Assembly (NCBI GenBank): GCA_009784685.1
Contig: WRBF01000003.1
Coordinates: 1 to 64,000 of the forward strand
Length of the DNA stretch: 64,000 nt
Direction: 5' to 3'
DNA from: Defluviitaleaceae bacterium
GTDB taxonomy: Bacteria; Bacillota; Clostridia; Lachnospirales; WRBF01
Positions 1-8,790 of the stretch are shown one piece after another. The position numbers and the translations under genes are program-made. Within the stretch, counting starts at the first letter, position 1, and every line of letters starts with the position of its first letter. The notes under the pieces were generated by a model. That model worked only from the letters and a program-made list of their open reading frames with translations. It did not search any database and was not told the origin of the DNA.

Positions 1-139
1 CCGAGAATAATTCAGTACTTTTGCCTACGGCAAAAGCGGCTACGCCGTCGGACTTCCTTCCGATACGTGAAGAAGCGAATTTTTAGCGGCTTTAGGCGTG
101 TTGTACATTGTATTGCAAGGGTATATTCGTTGTTTTACA
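1..139. other. Intergenic end region with small hairpins
   Basis: No gene is supported here. The stretch is richer in G+C than its surroundings and holds several short inverted repeats, for example TTTTGCC-TAC-GGCAAAA near 18-34. The right end (92-123) carries a 32-bp segment found again at 31443-31474 with one mismatch. It lies downstream of dpaB, so one of the hairpins may end that transcript, but no clear T-tract follows on the minus strand. Confidence 0.4.
92..123. repeat. 32-bp dispersed repeat, copy 1
   Basis: The segment beginning TTAGGCGTGTTGTACATTGT recurs at 31443-31474 with 31 of 32 positions identical. Both copies lie between genes: this one just downstream of dpaB, the other between a terminator and the SipW-type peptidase gene. 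No coding function is apparent. Confidence 0.75.
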
Positions 140-742
140 TTATGCGTTAACTACGTCCACATGAGATATTATAGCCGGCTGCATCTGAACCCCTTTAAGG
201 GTGCATATTACCGATTCTTGAAGCAAAGAAAGATCTGCCGTCATGCTTGTTGGTTTTTTTACCGGGTCGTCCTGTCCAAACGGAACAAAAAAGATATTTT
301 TTGTGTTATAAAGCTTCATTATGTTGATGCCGTTCATCCCAAGAGCATCATTTGAAAATAATGCCAGCAAAACCGGTTTGCCGTTTCTAAGCGTTGCTTT
401 TGATGCCATAAGCACAGCACCATCAGATATTCCATTTGCAAGCTTAGCAATTGTATTACCCGTCGCCGGTGCTATAATCATAACATCCATCTGATTTATC
501 GGTCCGAATTTTTCCGCTTCGGCTATTGTACTTATTTCTTCTCTTCCCGATATTTTACGTATTTCGTCTAAAAATAAATCTCTATCATGCAACCGTGAAC
601 GATTCTCAAATACTTCTTTGGAAACTACTGGATAAATATCCGCTCCTAAATCTTTAAGAATTTTAAGCGGCTGAAGTATTTCTGTAACAGTACAAAATGA
701 TGCCGTTATCCCAAAGCCTATTTTCTTACCTTTTAATTTCAT
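140..742 (-). CDS. dpaB: Dipicolinate synthase subunit B
   Basis: This 200-residue protein matches the flavoprotein-like SpoVFB/DpaB subunit. With DpaA it turns a dihydrodipicolinate-pathway intermediate into dipicolinic acid in the mother cell, for uptake by the forespore. Visible family traits are the N-terminal GKKIGFGITASFCT strand-loop, which resembles phosphopantothenoylcysteine decarboxylase-type flavoproteins, and the IIAPATGNTIAKLANGISD segment at about 89-107. The start ATG shares its A with the last base of the dpaA stop codon, a one-base overlap that implies translational coupling. Length is normal for the family. Confidence 0.93.
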   Translation of the reverse strand: MKLKGKKIGFGITASFCTVTEILQPLKILKDLGADIYPVVSKEVFENRSRLHDRDLFLDEIRKISGREEISTIAEAEKFGPINQMDVMIIAPATGNTIAKLANGISDGAVLMASKATLRNGKPVLLALFSNDALGMNGINIMKLYNTKNIFFVPFGQDDPVKKPTSMTADLSLLQESVICTLKGVQMQPAIISHVDVVNA

Positions 743-1518
743 TATTGCTTCCTCCTGCTCAAAATATGGTTTATATATTCGCCTAAAATTTCCCCCGCTG
801 TTTTCACGGCATATTTACCGGGAATCCCGGGAAGAAGGGCTGACTTTTCGTTAAGTTTCTTTGCATAATTCATATCAAACCCAAATGGTGCTGATGCTAT
901 ATCAATAAGAATTGCACCATTTGCTTTATCCAACATTTCATTTGTTAAAATTTGTTCAGGAACGGTGTTAACTATAATATCAAAGCTTAATTTATCAAAA
1001 TCGCTGATATAAATCGGTTTAACGCCGTCAGCGTATGTGTTACACTCTTTTTCCCGGCTTCTTACAAGGGCATAAACATTTGCATCAAGAGCCTTAAGCC
1101 TTTTGCACAAATCTCTCCCGCATATCCCGTAGCCTATTACAAGCACTTTACTGCCGGCGACAGTATTTATACGGTTTGCGATGAGATATAGTATTACTCC
1201 TTCCGATGTCGGGACAGCATTTCTTACAGCAACGCATGAATCGTCCATCATAACATGATATAACAGTTTATATTCCTCACATTTTTTTGTTAGGTATTGG
1301 CTTCTTATCCCGGAAAAAATTGGGGTTCCCTCTTTAAGAGACGAAAAAAAGCCATCATCGTAAATAGATTCATCAACCGACTGCTTAAACGGAAAAATTA
1401 TAAAACCTAGATTATCCGCCGGAAAATTTCCCTTTTGAAAAGTATGTCCACAAGTTATAAGATAATCTTCCGTGTAATCATACCTTGTGTCATCTTTCAA
1501 AATAATTCCTTTAATCAT
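742..1518 (-). CDS. dpaA: Dipicolinate synthase subunit A
   Basis: This 258-residue protein is the NAD(P)-binding subunit of dipicolinate synthase (SpoVFA). The Rossmann motif VLVIGYGICGRDLCKRL is seen at about 124-140, and the C-terminal part contains ILIDIASAPFGFD, typical of the family. It is slightly shorter than the B. subtilis protein (close to 300 residues). It is first in a two-gene operon with dpaB and has a good Shine-Dalgarno sequence (GGAGGGG) ahead of the ATG. A close sigma-K promoter match lies about 37-64 bp upstream, in keeping with late mother-cell expression. Confidence 0.92.
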   Translation of the reverse strand: MIKGIILKDDTRYDYTEDYLITCGHTFQKGNFPADNLGFIIFPFKQSVDESIYDDGFFSSLKEGTPIFSGIRSQYLTKKCEEYKLLYHVMMDDSCVAVRNAVPTSEGVILYLIANRINTVAGSKVLVIGYGICGRDLCKRLKALDANVYALVRSREKECNTYADGVKPIYISDFDKLSFDIIVNTVPEQILTNEMLDKANGAILIDIASAPFGFDMNYAKKLNEKSALLPGIPGKYAVKTAGEILGEYINHILSRRKQ

Positions 1519-1554
1519 ACTCCCCTCCTATCGGCAACATTAATGCTTATCTCA

Positions 1555-1582
1555 TATAATATGCAGCAAGTCCATGTTAGGT
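1555..1582 (-). promoter_or_regulatory. Candidate sigma-K promoter of dpaAB
   Basis: On the minus strand ACC (1582-1580) is followed by 16 bases and then CATATTATA (1563-1555). This fits the published sigma-K consensus of a short AC-containing -35 and a CATAnnnTA -10. In B. subtilis spoVF is transcribed by sigma-K, so the site sits where expected. The match was made by eye. Confidence 0.6.
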
Positions 1583-1675
1583 ACTGTATCAATAGCCTTC
1601 TATATGAATATCATAATAATATCAAATATTTTCGGGAGCTAACTAGATTTTAGCCCCCTGAACGGAGTATAAGAT

Positions 1676-2737
1676 ATGGCAAAACACATGTTTGCGGGCG
1701 CAAGTTCGCCTATTGGGTTTATAGATTTTTTTCACAGCATATTGCCTTTGGATAAAGCGAAGGAACGGTATTTTCTAAAAGGCTCGTCTGGTTCCGGAAA
1801 AAGCACTTTTATTAAGAAGATAGCGGCGGAATTTGAAGCAAAGGGCTTTAACGCCGAAAAATTTCATTGCGCAAACGATGCGGACAGCCTTGATGCCGTT
1901 TCAATTCCGGATAAGGGAATATCTATAATTGATGCTACGCTTCCTCACTCTCATGACCCGGAAATACCTGCGGCGATTGATAAAATTATTGATTTTGCAA
2001 TGTTTTTAGACGGAAATAAAGTCAACAAATATTTAGATGAAATAAAGCCGCTTCTTCAAACAAAAAAAGTTTTGTATCAAAAATCGCTGAGCTGCTTTGC
2101 TTCTTTGGGAGAGGCTTATTTGGCAGGGAAGGCCACCCGAGAATCAGCATTATCGCTTGATTACTTGAATGAGCTAGCGGAAAAAACTTTGCGGATGTTT
2201 GACGTTCACAAAGCAAAATATAGCCCTGGTGCTGATCGGAAGCTGTTTTTGAGCGCATTAACCCCGGATGGATATGTAAGCTTTGCAGGAGAGTTTTTTG
2301 ATGGATGCAAAGTTTACGGGCTTTGCTCAGAAGAAGGAATCGGCGCAGACATTTTCTTAGGCAAGCTAAGAGATGAATTTAACAGATGCGGGATAAATAC
2401 GGAAAGTTTTTACTTCCCTATTGCACCTGATAGGCTGGAGTATTTGTATCTACCGGAAATTAAATCAGCTTTTTCGGTAGCTGGAAGTAAATTTAGTAAT
2501 GAGGTTAACATAGATAAAAAGATTGATATGTGTCACTGTGTTGATACAAAAAAAATAAGCCGCTTAAGACCGAAGAAGGAAAACTGCTTATTTGATAAGA
2601 TGCTAAACGAAACGATTACTTCAATGAAAACAGCCAAAGCAACGCATACCAGAATAGAGGAAATTTATGCAGAGGCTATGGATTTTGAGAAGATTGATAT
2701 TTTGACGGAGGGTATGTTGCGGAAGCTTGTAAAATAG
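1676..2737 (+). CDS. P-loop ATPase, PRK06851-like
   Basis: This 353-residue protein has a clean Walker A (GSSGSGKST, about residues 37-45) in RYFLKGSSGSGKSTFIKKIA. It resembles the uncharacterised Firmicute ATPases of the PRK06851 type, which are usually built as two tandem P-loop halves. Here the second half (after about residue 200) keeps the fold-like order but the equivalent loop reads GLCSEEGIGADIFL, which lacks the GKS/T triad, so only the first site should bind nucleotide. Cellular role is unknown. It is divergent from dpaA across a 157-bp gap and has its own GGAG-type ribosome binding site. Confidence 0.7.
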   Translation: MAKHMFAGASSPIGFIDFFHSILPLDKAKERYFLKGSSGSGKSTFIKKIAAEFEAKGFNAEKFHCANDADSLDAVSIPDKGISIIDATLPHSHDPEIPAAIDKIIDFAMFLDGNKVNKYLDEIKPLLQTKKVLYQKSLSCFASLGEAYLAGKATRESALSLDYLNELAEKTLRMFDVHKAKYSPGADRKLFLSALTPDGYVSFAGEFFDGCKVYGLCSEEGIGADIFLGKLRDEFNRCGINTESFYFPIAPDRLEYLYLPEIKSAFSVAGSKFSNEVNIDKKIDMCHCVDTKKISRLRPKKENCLFDKMLNETITSMKTAKATHTRIEEIYAEAMDFEKIDILTEGMLRKLVK

Positions 2738-2817
2738 GGTATACTTAATATATATTGATCCTCAAATTAAAAATGGGGTATCAGCGCAATAAACTAACGG
2801 AAAGCAGGAAACAACCT

Positions 2818-5763
2818 ATGAAAAAGCTTACAATCGCACTATGCGTATTCACATTATTACTTGGTATATTACCAACCGGAAGGATAGCAGCACTTGCTTC
2901 ACCCACTGTAAGCCCGGCGGATGAATTTCGTGCGGTTTGGGTAACAACTGTTATAAACCTTGACTTTCCATCCAGAACAGGGTTAAGTGTTAATGAGCTT
3001 AAACGTGAAATCGACTCTATAGTAAACACCACGAGAGATCTGGGGCTTAACGCTATCATACTGCAAGTTCGCCCGGAAGGTGATGCGATATATAATTCAA
3101 GCATATTCCCTTGGTCAAGATATTTGTCGGGAACTCAAGGTGTTGCTCCCGCAGGTGGTTTTGACCCGCTCGAATATTGGGTAGAGCAGGCACATAGAGC
3201 AGGGCTTGAGCTTCATGCTTGGATAAATCCATACCGAGTTACCCACACCACTACCCGAATAACAGATGTTAACCTGCTTCATGCTACAAACCCGGCAAGA
3301 TTAAACCCATCTCGTGCAATTGCTTATCAAGGCGCATTATTTCTTGACCCCGGATTACCGGAGAACAGGCAGCTCGTTATTGATGGTATTATTGAAATAA
3401 TCGAAAATTATAACGTTGATGGAATCCACCTTGACGACTACTTTTATCCGGGAATTAATTTCCCTGATAATGCAACATTTGCAAGATTCGGCGGCGGAAG
3501 AAGTCGTGAAGATTGGCGTAGGGATAATGTTAACGAGCTTGTTAAAGGAATCCAAAGGGCGATAAGAGAAACTCGACCTGAAGTACGATTTGGCATATCA
3601 CCTTTTGCTATTTGGCAAAATGCTTCATCAGACCCGCGAGGCAGCAACACACGAGGCAACGAATCATATAGAACAATGTTTGCGGACACCCGCCGCTGGG
3701 TTAAAGAGGGTTGGGTGGATTATATAGCTCCTCAAATTTATTGGTACCAAGGTTTTGAAATTGCGGATTATCGAGTGCTTATATCATGGTGGGCAGATGT
3801 TGCAAGAGGAACTGATGTTGACCTTTATATTGGTCTTGCCGCTTATCGTGAAGACTTTGGCCGAGATAACTGGGAAGGTGAAATAATCCGCCAGCTTACT
3901 CTTAACAGCACAACATACGCAGATGTCGTAAGAGGAAATATCTTTTTTAGGTACAGCAATCTTCTAGGCTCTGTCGGTAATCAAATAAGAGCATTTTACA
4001 GAAACATACCTTCCACACCGCCGCCACCAAGTGTAACGCTGCCTGTTGCTCCGGTAATGAGAAACCTAACAGTTGCACAGCCTTCGAGTGATGTGACGGT
4101 AGCGGAGAGGGGATTCAACTTCTTTGGCACAAGTAACCCGGACATACCTTTGCTTATGAACGGAAATCCTGTTACTAACCGTACTCCGGAAGGGTTTTTC
4201 AGTATTTTTGCAAACCTTTCGGATGGCGTTAATACATTTACTTTTACACAGGAGGGGCAAACTAGCGTAACACGCAGGGTTACATCAAGAGCAGCGACGC
4301 CTGCTGCCATACCAACAATGCCGGAGGTTTCTATTACAAACGTGTTTCCAACTGCGGCTGAATACGTTAGCGCAGGTGATACTATAACGCTTAGGGCTAC
4401 TGCGCCTGTTTCCGCAAGCATTTCCGTAAGAATTAACGGAACGACGATTGAGCTGAACGACGACAATGCGGCACGGAATGCCAACCTTGGAACCGGAAGC
4501 ATTTACCAAACAACATTTAGCGCAACATATCAAGTTCCTGCGGCAACAAGCACCCGACCGATTATTGATCTCGGGAATCCTACCTATACTATGACTTTCG
4601 GCGGCGGCACATATATCGCACATGGCGCTCCTGTTAAGCTTATAAATAGCAATGCACCGTTTTATGCGACCGTAACATCTGATTTTGCTTGGGTATTCCC
4701 CGGACCGACTACCACCGGCGGCACAAGCTGGCATCTGCTTGAAGGGCAGATAGATGCTGTTACCGCAATATCAAGAAATGGTGAATGGGCAAGACTTTCA
4801 ACCGGAATGTGGATTGAAACTGAAAATATTGAAACAGAGCTTAAAAATGAGCGAATTGAAAACATGTTTTCCGGCGGACTTTATGTTCCGGGCGAACACA
4901 CAGATAGCATTAAATGGCTGACCTCTGAATATTTAGCAGTAAACGTGACTTTTGATGGCAGTGAATTTAAGATATATTTTCCTTTGCATACAAATGCGCC
5001 TAGCATCGGCGGACTTACCGACGAAAACATTTCAGAAAAAACGATTTTTAGTGCTATGAGAACCGGTCGTGCTAACGGAGTTCCTTACTATTCCCTTACG
5101 CTTCAGGACGGAATGCGTATTTCAGGATATTACGTTTCGTTTGAAGATGGGGAATTTGCGATTAACATAAGAAGACCAAGACAGCTTTCCCCGGGCAGAG
5201 AGCCGCTTACAGGCTTTACGTTTGTTATAGATGCAGGGCACGGCGGGAACGACACGGGCGCAGTAGGAATGATGGGCGGAGCATTTGCAGAAAAACACAT
5301 AAATCTTATAAACTCAATTAAACTTGGCGACAGGCTTGAACAGCTTGGTGCAACTGTAATCCAAACACGTACGACAGACGAATTTCTTACGCTTTTCGAG
5401 CGCACAGAAATAAGCCGGGAATTTAAACCCGACATGTTTATTTCAATGCACGCAAACTCTTTGGCAGCAACAACAAACGCAACGACGGTAAGGGGCATAA
5501 CTTTCTGGTACAGAAACCCAACAAGCAGACCAATTGCGAATCATCTTATCAATGAGCTGTTTGACGTTAACCCATTAACAACAAGGCTAAGAAGCCCGAA
5601 TCACGCTAACTTTTATGTAACACGCCCCGCTTGGTCAACTTCTGTATTGTTTGAAGTAAGCTTTATGAATAACATCGAAGACTTTGCGTGGATGATAAAC
5701 CCAAGATATCAAAATGAACTGGCAGATAGAGCGGCACAGGCTATCGTTAATTATTTTAGATAA
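2818..5763 (+). CDS. Secreted GHL10 glycoside hydrolase-like / N-acetylmuramoyl-L-alanine amidase
   Basis: From the ATG at 2818, 981 residues. A signal peptide (MKKLTIALCVFTLLLG..., ending near ALA) is followed by a GHL10/DUF187 domain at about 35-400 (FRAVWVTT, LQVRPEGDAIY, HAWINPYR, DGIHLDDYF). A middle part rich in beta strands includes an SH3b-like stretch (residues about 625-680). The C-terminal Amidase_3 domain starts at FVIDAGHGGNDTGAVG (about 803) with SMHANS and the catalytic glutamate in VLFEVSFMNN. It should act outside the membrane on cell-wall glycan and the muramoyl-peptide bond. The upstream in-frame ATG at 2755 would add 21 residues ahead of the signal peptide and is not preferred. 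Confidence 0.88.
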   Translation: MKKLTIALCVFTLLLGILPTGRIAALASPTVSPADEFRAVWVTTVINLDFPSRTGLSVNELKREIDSIVNTTRDLGLNAIILQVRPEGDAIYNSSIFPWSRYLSGTQGVAPAGGFDPLEYWVEQAHRAGLELHAWINPYRVTHTTTRITDVNLLHATNPARLNPSRAIAYQGALFLDPGLPENRQLVIDGIIEIIENYNVDGIHLDDYFYPGINFPDNATFARFGGGRSREDWRRDNVNELVKGIQRAIRETRPEVRFGISPFAIWQNASSDPRGSNTRGNESYRTMFADTRRWVKEGWVDYIAPQIYWYQGFEIADYRVLISWWADVARGTDVDLYIGLAAYREDFGRDNWEGEIIRQLTLNSTTYADVVRGNIFFRYSNLLGSVGNQIRAFYRNIPSTPPPPSVTLPVAPVMRNLTVAQPSSDVTVAERGFNFFGTSNPDIPLLMNGNPVTNRTPEGFFSIFANLSDGVNTFTFTQEGQTSVTRRVTSRAATPAAIPTMPEVSITNVFPTAAEYVSAGDTITLRATAPVSASISVRINGTTIELNDDNAARNANLGTGSIYQTTFSATYQVPAATSTRPIIDLGNPTYTMTFGGGTYIAHGAPVKLINSNAPFYATVTSDFAWVFPGPTTTGGTSWHLLEGQIDAVTAISRNGEWARLSTGMWIETENIETELKNERIENMFSGGLYVPGEHTDSIKWLTSEYLAVNVTFDGSEFKIYFPLHTNAPSIGGLTDENISEKTIFSAMRTGRANGVPYYSLTLQDGMRISGYYVSFEDGEFAINIRRPRQLSPGREPLTGFTFVIDAGHGGNDTGAVGMMGGAFAEKHINLINSIKLGDRLEQLGATVIQTRTTDEFLTLFERTEISREFKPDMFISMHANSLAATTNATTVRGITFWYRNPTSRPIANHLINELFDVNPLTTRLRSPNHANFYVTRPAWSTSVLFEVSFMNNIEDFAWMINPRYQNELADRAAQAIVNYFR

Positions 5764-5836
5764 AATCGTCAAGTTTATCACTATTAACGCAAATGATGCT
5801 TGAGCAATGTAACATGGCTCACAGTCACAGCATGAA

Positions 5837-5861
5837 GATTGCGGGTCAAGCCCGCAATGAC
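5837..5861. repeat. Palindromic GCGGG/CCCGC repeat
   Basis: ATTGCGGGTCAAGCCCGCAAT is a near-perfect inverted repeat followed by TGAC. The same core is found in both arms of the element at 8690-8762. It lies in the gap between the amidase gene and the convergent DUF4405 gene. Confidence 0.7.
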
Positions 5862-5917
5862 GGGCTTTTGAGCATGTTCGTTCAAATTAGATTGACGTGA
5901 GTATGGTAAAACAAGAA

Positions 5918-5956
5918 AAAGCCTGATATTACGGGTTTCCCATTATATCAGGCTTT
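5918..5956. terminator. Bidirectional terminator hairpin
   Basis: AAAGCCTGATAT (5918-5929) pairs with ATATCAGGCTTT (5945-5956): a 12-bp perfect stem with a 15-base loop, flanked by A-rich sequence on the left and T-rich on the right. It sits between two convergent genes (amidase on plus, DUF4405 on minus). The rest of the 5764-6052 gap holds only repeats, including a copy of the ACGCCCTAG repeat at about 6024-6051. Confidence 0.75.
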
Positions 5957-6052
5957 AGTTGTGAACTTGTTAAAGATTAAACCGGAAGCAAGTCAACTGT
6001 TTATGTAATCGCCGCATTCGGGCGCATTCTCACTATCTGAAACGCCCTAGCT

Positions 6053-6517
6053 TTATGTCCTGCTTTCCTGCGGCTTATTCTTTATTCCAAAATATGATTT
6101 GATTTGAGGTATATGTTGAAAAACATGGATGGCAACAAGCACAAGACCTATTCTAGAAGTAACTGCATGAAGCCCGCTAAATCTAGCCATGTTCCCTATA
6201 CCAAACGAAAAATAACCTATAGCAAGGAAGCCTGTAAAAACCGATATGCTCCAAACTGCCAACAAAAGAACATCTATCGCATATTTCCATTTTTGTGGTT
6301 TGTTTAGCTTTCCGCCTAGGAATGACTTTGTAACGGCCCTTAGCCACCTCAAGTGTATGCAAACATGCAAGGTGAAAAATAAAGCGCATACTGTCCCTAC
6401 AATCGCATGAAAAGCAAAATGACTATCTTCCCACCGTACAAACGATAAAACCAGAAAAACTGTCATAAATATATCCACGATAATCTTAGTTGCTGCCCCG
6501 TTCCCTATCATTTTCAT
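6053..6517 (-). CDS. DUF4405 cytochrome b-like membrane protein
   Basis: This 154-residue protein has four membrane helices. Paired histidines in the helices (FHAIVG, LHVCIHLRW, GLHAVTS, IHVFQHI) resemble the bis-histidine haem ligation of small b-type cytochromes and the DUF4405 family. Role is unknown; electron transfer across the membrane is a reasonable guess. It is the last minus-strand gene after agrC and the XRE regulator, 90 bp behind the latter, so it could be co-transcribed with the agr sensor. Confidence 0.7.
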   Translation of the reverse strand: MKMIGNGAATKIIVDIFMTVFLVLSFVRWEDSHFAFHAIVGTVCALFFTLHVCIHLRWLRAVTKSFLGGKLNKPQKWKYAIDVLLLAVWSISVFTGFLAIGYFSFGIGNMARFSGLHAVTSRIGLVLVAIHVFQHIPQIKSYFGIKNKPQESRT

Positions 6518-6607
6518 AAAACATTTCCCTCTATCTTGTTTTTATTTTGTGTTAGCTCGATGACATGGAACAGTGGAACTTGAAAATAAACTGTTAGGTT
6601 CTTATCT

Positions 6608-7003
6608 TCAATGGGTTTGTCTGCTCATTAATGCGTTAATAGACGTAACCGTATCAATAAAATGATCAAGTTCTTGAAGCGAATAATCATATAATAATGA
6701 TTGCAGCTTCGAAAGCTTTGCTTTACGAGGGTCTTCATCAACTACTATGTCGTCAGTACGGGGTTTGTAAAACTCTGAAATGTCAACATTTAATACTTCT
6801 GAAATCATCGAAAGTGCCTTTAATGTTATCCCTCTAGACCCCTTTTCCCATGCTGCGACTGTTGTTGGAGAAAAACCTAATAGGTTTGCAAACTCCGCAT
6901 TCGACAGGCTTACTTCTTTTTTTAGCCGAAATACATTATAGTGGACTAATTCTTTTTGTATTTGACCTTTTTCCCTCAGTGCATTTCTCTTTGCCCTTGG
7001 CAT
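6608..7003 (-). CDS. XRE-family transcriptional regulator
   Basis: From the ATG at 7003 this is a 131-residue protein. A helix-turn-helix covers about residues 30-80 (VSLSNAEFANLLGFSPTTVAAWEKGSRGI, then LKALSMISEVLNV). The start was chosen because GAGGGGG lies nine bases upstream; an in-frame ATG twelve codons earlier has no such site. It follows the AgrC-like kinase by 65 bp on the same strand. An XRE regulator inside an agr locus is not part of the staphylococcal system, so it may tune the locus or act on the DUF4405 gene next door. No DNA target can be assigned. Confidence 0.8.
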   Translation of the reverse strand: MPRAKRNALREKGQIQKELVHYNVFRLKKEVSLSNAEFANLLGFSPTTVAAWEKGSRGITLKALSMISEVLNVDISEFYKPRTDDIVVDEDPRKAKLSKLQSLLYDYSLQELDHFIDTVTSINALMSRQTH

Positions 7004-7068
7004 ACTTTTGTTCCCCCTCAAAAATTTTTTTATAATCAAGAAGCGTAAATGCTTCCGGACTAGAATAC

Positions 7069-8346
7069 CTATGCTGCTTGTGGTCTTATCTGTTGCAGCG
7101 TGATTCTTAGCGAAAATATCCCTTCATCAACTACGGTTTCCATGTAACCGCTGTATCTATCTACAGCGTCTTGTATGCTTTCCATACCTAAACCATGACC
7201 GGGTTCGTTTTTTATACTTTGGAAAAATCCGGTTTGTTTTGCTACAGGAGCAATTACAAATGTGTTATCAATCCTTATATCTAAATGTTCATCATAACGA
7301 AATGTTATATTGATTCTTTTTTCCGATGCGTTTACTCTTTCACAAGCCTCTATCGCATTTTCCAACCCGTTTCCGATTATGGTTACTATATCAATTGGAT
7401 CAACCCAACGCATTTGCAACGGTAAAATACCGATTACGCTAAATGTAATTCCCTTTTCCTGCGCTTTCTTCTGTTTTGGAAATAAAATGCAGTCAATATC
7501 ATAATTGCCTGTTATCAAATTAGAAAAGCGGTTTAAGCGCAGCAGCCGGGCTGTATATTCATGCACATCTTCAATAGTCGTTAACGTTGATAAATATTCA
7601 ATATGATGGTACGAATCATGAGCTAACATATCCCTCTGGCGAATTATTATTTCCCTTTCTTCTATCCACTGCTTTTTAAACCATGTGGTTTCTTGCGCTG
7701 TTCTTAGCTGTTTATCCAGAAGCCTTTTTTCCTCTTTGTGTTGGAGAAAACCTACCATAAATACGCAGGTTAAAAAGCCTAGCATGGCAAATACCAGCAT
7801 TCGTCCGAATGCTTCGTTATTGTCGAAATTTGTGCCGTAGATCCAGCTAAGAATAGCAAATATACCAAGTGGGATGGGCATATATTTCAGCCATCTTGAA
7901 ATGTAAAGATCGGAATATCTAATCTTTAAAAACAGCAAAGCAGACATAGTCAAAAACAATTTATGCAAAGAGTATGCTGCATATCTATGGGTTATGTTTT
8001 CTAATGAAGGGGTTTCTCCAAAAACTAACGATACTGTTACTACCGCAACAATCTCGAAGCACAATGTGATAGTGCAATAAATAATCAGCAAAGCAGCTTT
8101 TTTCTTAATATTTTGGTGATAGCATAAAATAAATATCAATACAAGAACAATTATAGTTAAAAAAATACTTGACAAGGCTTCTATATCGATAACTTCAACT
8201 ATTACCCGCCTTACTACTTGTGAGCCAATGAATATTGAATAGATAAATGCTTGGTGAAATCTCTTATCAAGTAGTCTGTTTGCAACAAAAGCTAAAAGAC
8301 AGTATTCAATTGATAAAAATATCATACCAATAATTATAACATCCAT
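7069..8346 (-). CDS. agrC-like: AgrC-like sensor histidine kinase (GHKL type)
   Basis: This 425-residue protein has about six membrane helices in residues 1-205, then a cytoplasmic kinase part. The likely phosphoacceptor is His243 in AHDSYHHIEYL. The ATP-binding lid carries the N-box IGNGLENAIEAC and the G-box GHGLGMESIQDAV, the pattern of HPK10 kinases that sense cyclic peptides. The start has AGGAG eight bases upstream. It is divergent from two AgrD-like genes and near a LytTR regulator and AgrB, which supports a role as receptor for the modified peptides. Ligand choice between the two peptides cannot be read from sequence. Confidence 0.88.
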   Translation of the reverse strand: MDVIIIGMIFLSIEYCLLAFVANRLLDKRFHQAFIYSIFIGSQVVRRVIVEVIDIEALSSIFLTIIVLVLIFILCYHQNIKKKAALLIIYCTITLCFEIVAVVTVSLVFGETPSLENITHRYAAYSLHKLFLTMSALLFLKIRYSDLYISRWLKYMPIPLGIFAILSWIYGTNFDNNEAFGRMLVFAMLGFLTCVFMVGFLQHKEEKRLLDKQLRTAQETTWFKKQWIEEREIIIRQRDMLAHDSYHHIEYLSTLTTIEDVHEYTARLLRLNRFSNLITGNYDIDCILFPKQKKAQEKGITFSVIGILPLQMRWVDPIDIVTIIGNGLENAIEACERVNASEKRINITFRYDEHLDIRIDNTFVIAPVAKQTGFFQSIKNEPGHGLGMESIQDAVDRYSGYMETVVDEGIFSLRITLQQIRPQAA

Positions 8347-8370
8347 AATGGTCTCCTAATAGAGTTCATG

Positions 8371-8428
8371 CATTTTTAAACCGAGGTTGTACTCTCTGTT
8401 CTTTTCTTATATCCATTCAAGATATAAT
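8371..8428 (+). promoter_or_regulatory. Promoter of first agrD, repeat copy 1
   Basis: TTTTTAAACCGAGGTTGTAC begins at 8373 and a TATAAT -10 lies at 8423-8428, 40 bases after the conserved GAG (8383). Nearly the same layout occurs at 8791-8847 and 9053-9111. GTT triplets at 8386 and 8398 are 12 bases apart, a spacing seen in LytTR half-sites. The conserved block is a candidate binding site for the LytTR regulator encoded at 9406-10239. Confidence 0.6.
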
Positions 8429-8476
8429 CTGAAATTACTTGATATTAAAGCTTTATGCGAAAGGAGGAGGGTATAC

Positions 8477-8617
8477 GTGAACCCATTTATTCAATGGATA
8501 TCCGGCTTGCTAATTAGCATGACAGCTATGACTTTGAGTTTCCCTTGGCCAGGAACAGGTTGCTCATTTTTTGTCCACCAACCGAAAGTACCAAACAAGC
8601 TTCGTGAAAAGGAATAA
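8477..8617 (+). CDS. agrD1: AgrD-like cyclic peptide precursor 1
   Basis: A 46-residue pre-peptide starting at GTG 8477, with an ideal AAGGAGGAGG six bases upstream. An amphipathic N-terminal helix (VNPFIQWISGLLISMTAM) is followed by FPWPGTG, then Cys29 and the ring candidate CSFFV, then a charged tail HQPKVPNKLREKE. This is the three-part layout of AgrD: membrane leader, thiolactone peptide, recognition tail cut by AgrB. A Cys-to-residue-33 thiolactone of five residues is predicted. The second copy at 8876-9016 has the same length and the same Cys position. A 30-codon extension upstream is open but lacks a ribosome binding site and is rejected. Confidence 0.88.
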   Translation: MNPFIQWISGLLISMTAMTLSFPWPGTGCSFFVHQPKVPNKLREKE

Positions 8618-8689
8618 TTCGTGCTAATTAGTCACCTCTAACCGAGTTTATATATTTTTAATGCGAATCAAGGGTTGCATAGAATCACT

Positions 8690-8762
8690 GTCATTGCGGG
8701 CTCGACCCGCAATCTCATCAATTCAATTTGCTTACAAGATTGCGGATCAAGCCCGCAATGAC
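8690..8762. mobile_element. Small inverted-repeat element between the agrD genes
   Basis: The left arm TGTCATTGCGGGCTCGACCC... (8690-8716) and the right arm ...CAAGCCCGCAATGACA (8736-8762) are 27-bp inverted repeats with few mismatches around a 19-bp AT-rich centre. The arms share their core with 5837-5861. It is non-coding and looks like a miniature inverted-repeat or palindromic repeat inserted into the spacer of the duplicated agrD cassette. On RNA it would fold as a strong hairpin and could end the agrD1 transcript. Confidence 0.7.
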
Positions 8763-8790
8763 AAAAGTTTATTTTTTGGCTCTTGATTGG

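Noticed and set aside
3996-4734. Minus-strand frames opposite the GHL10-amidase gene
   Set aside because: Low-complexity antisense translations; the plus-strand frame has domain matches along its length.
8387-8476. Longer first agrD (76 residues)
   Set aside because: The extension covers the promoter -10 and has no ribosome site; the GTG at 8477 has an ideal one and gives the same length as the second copy.
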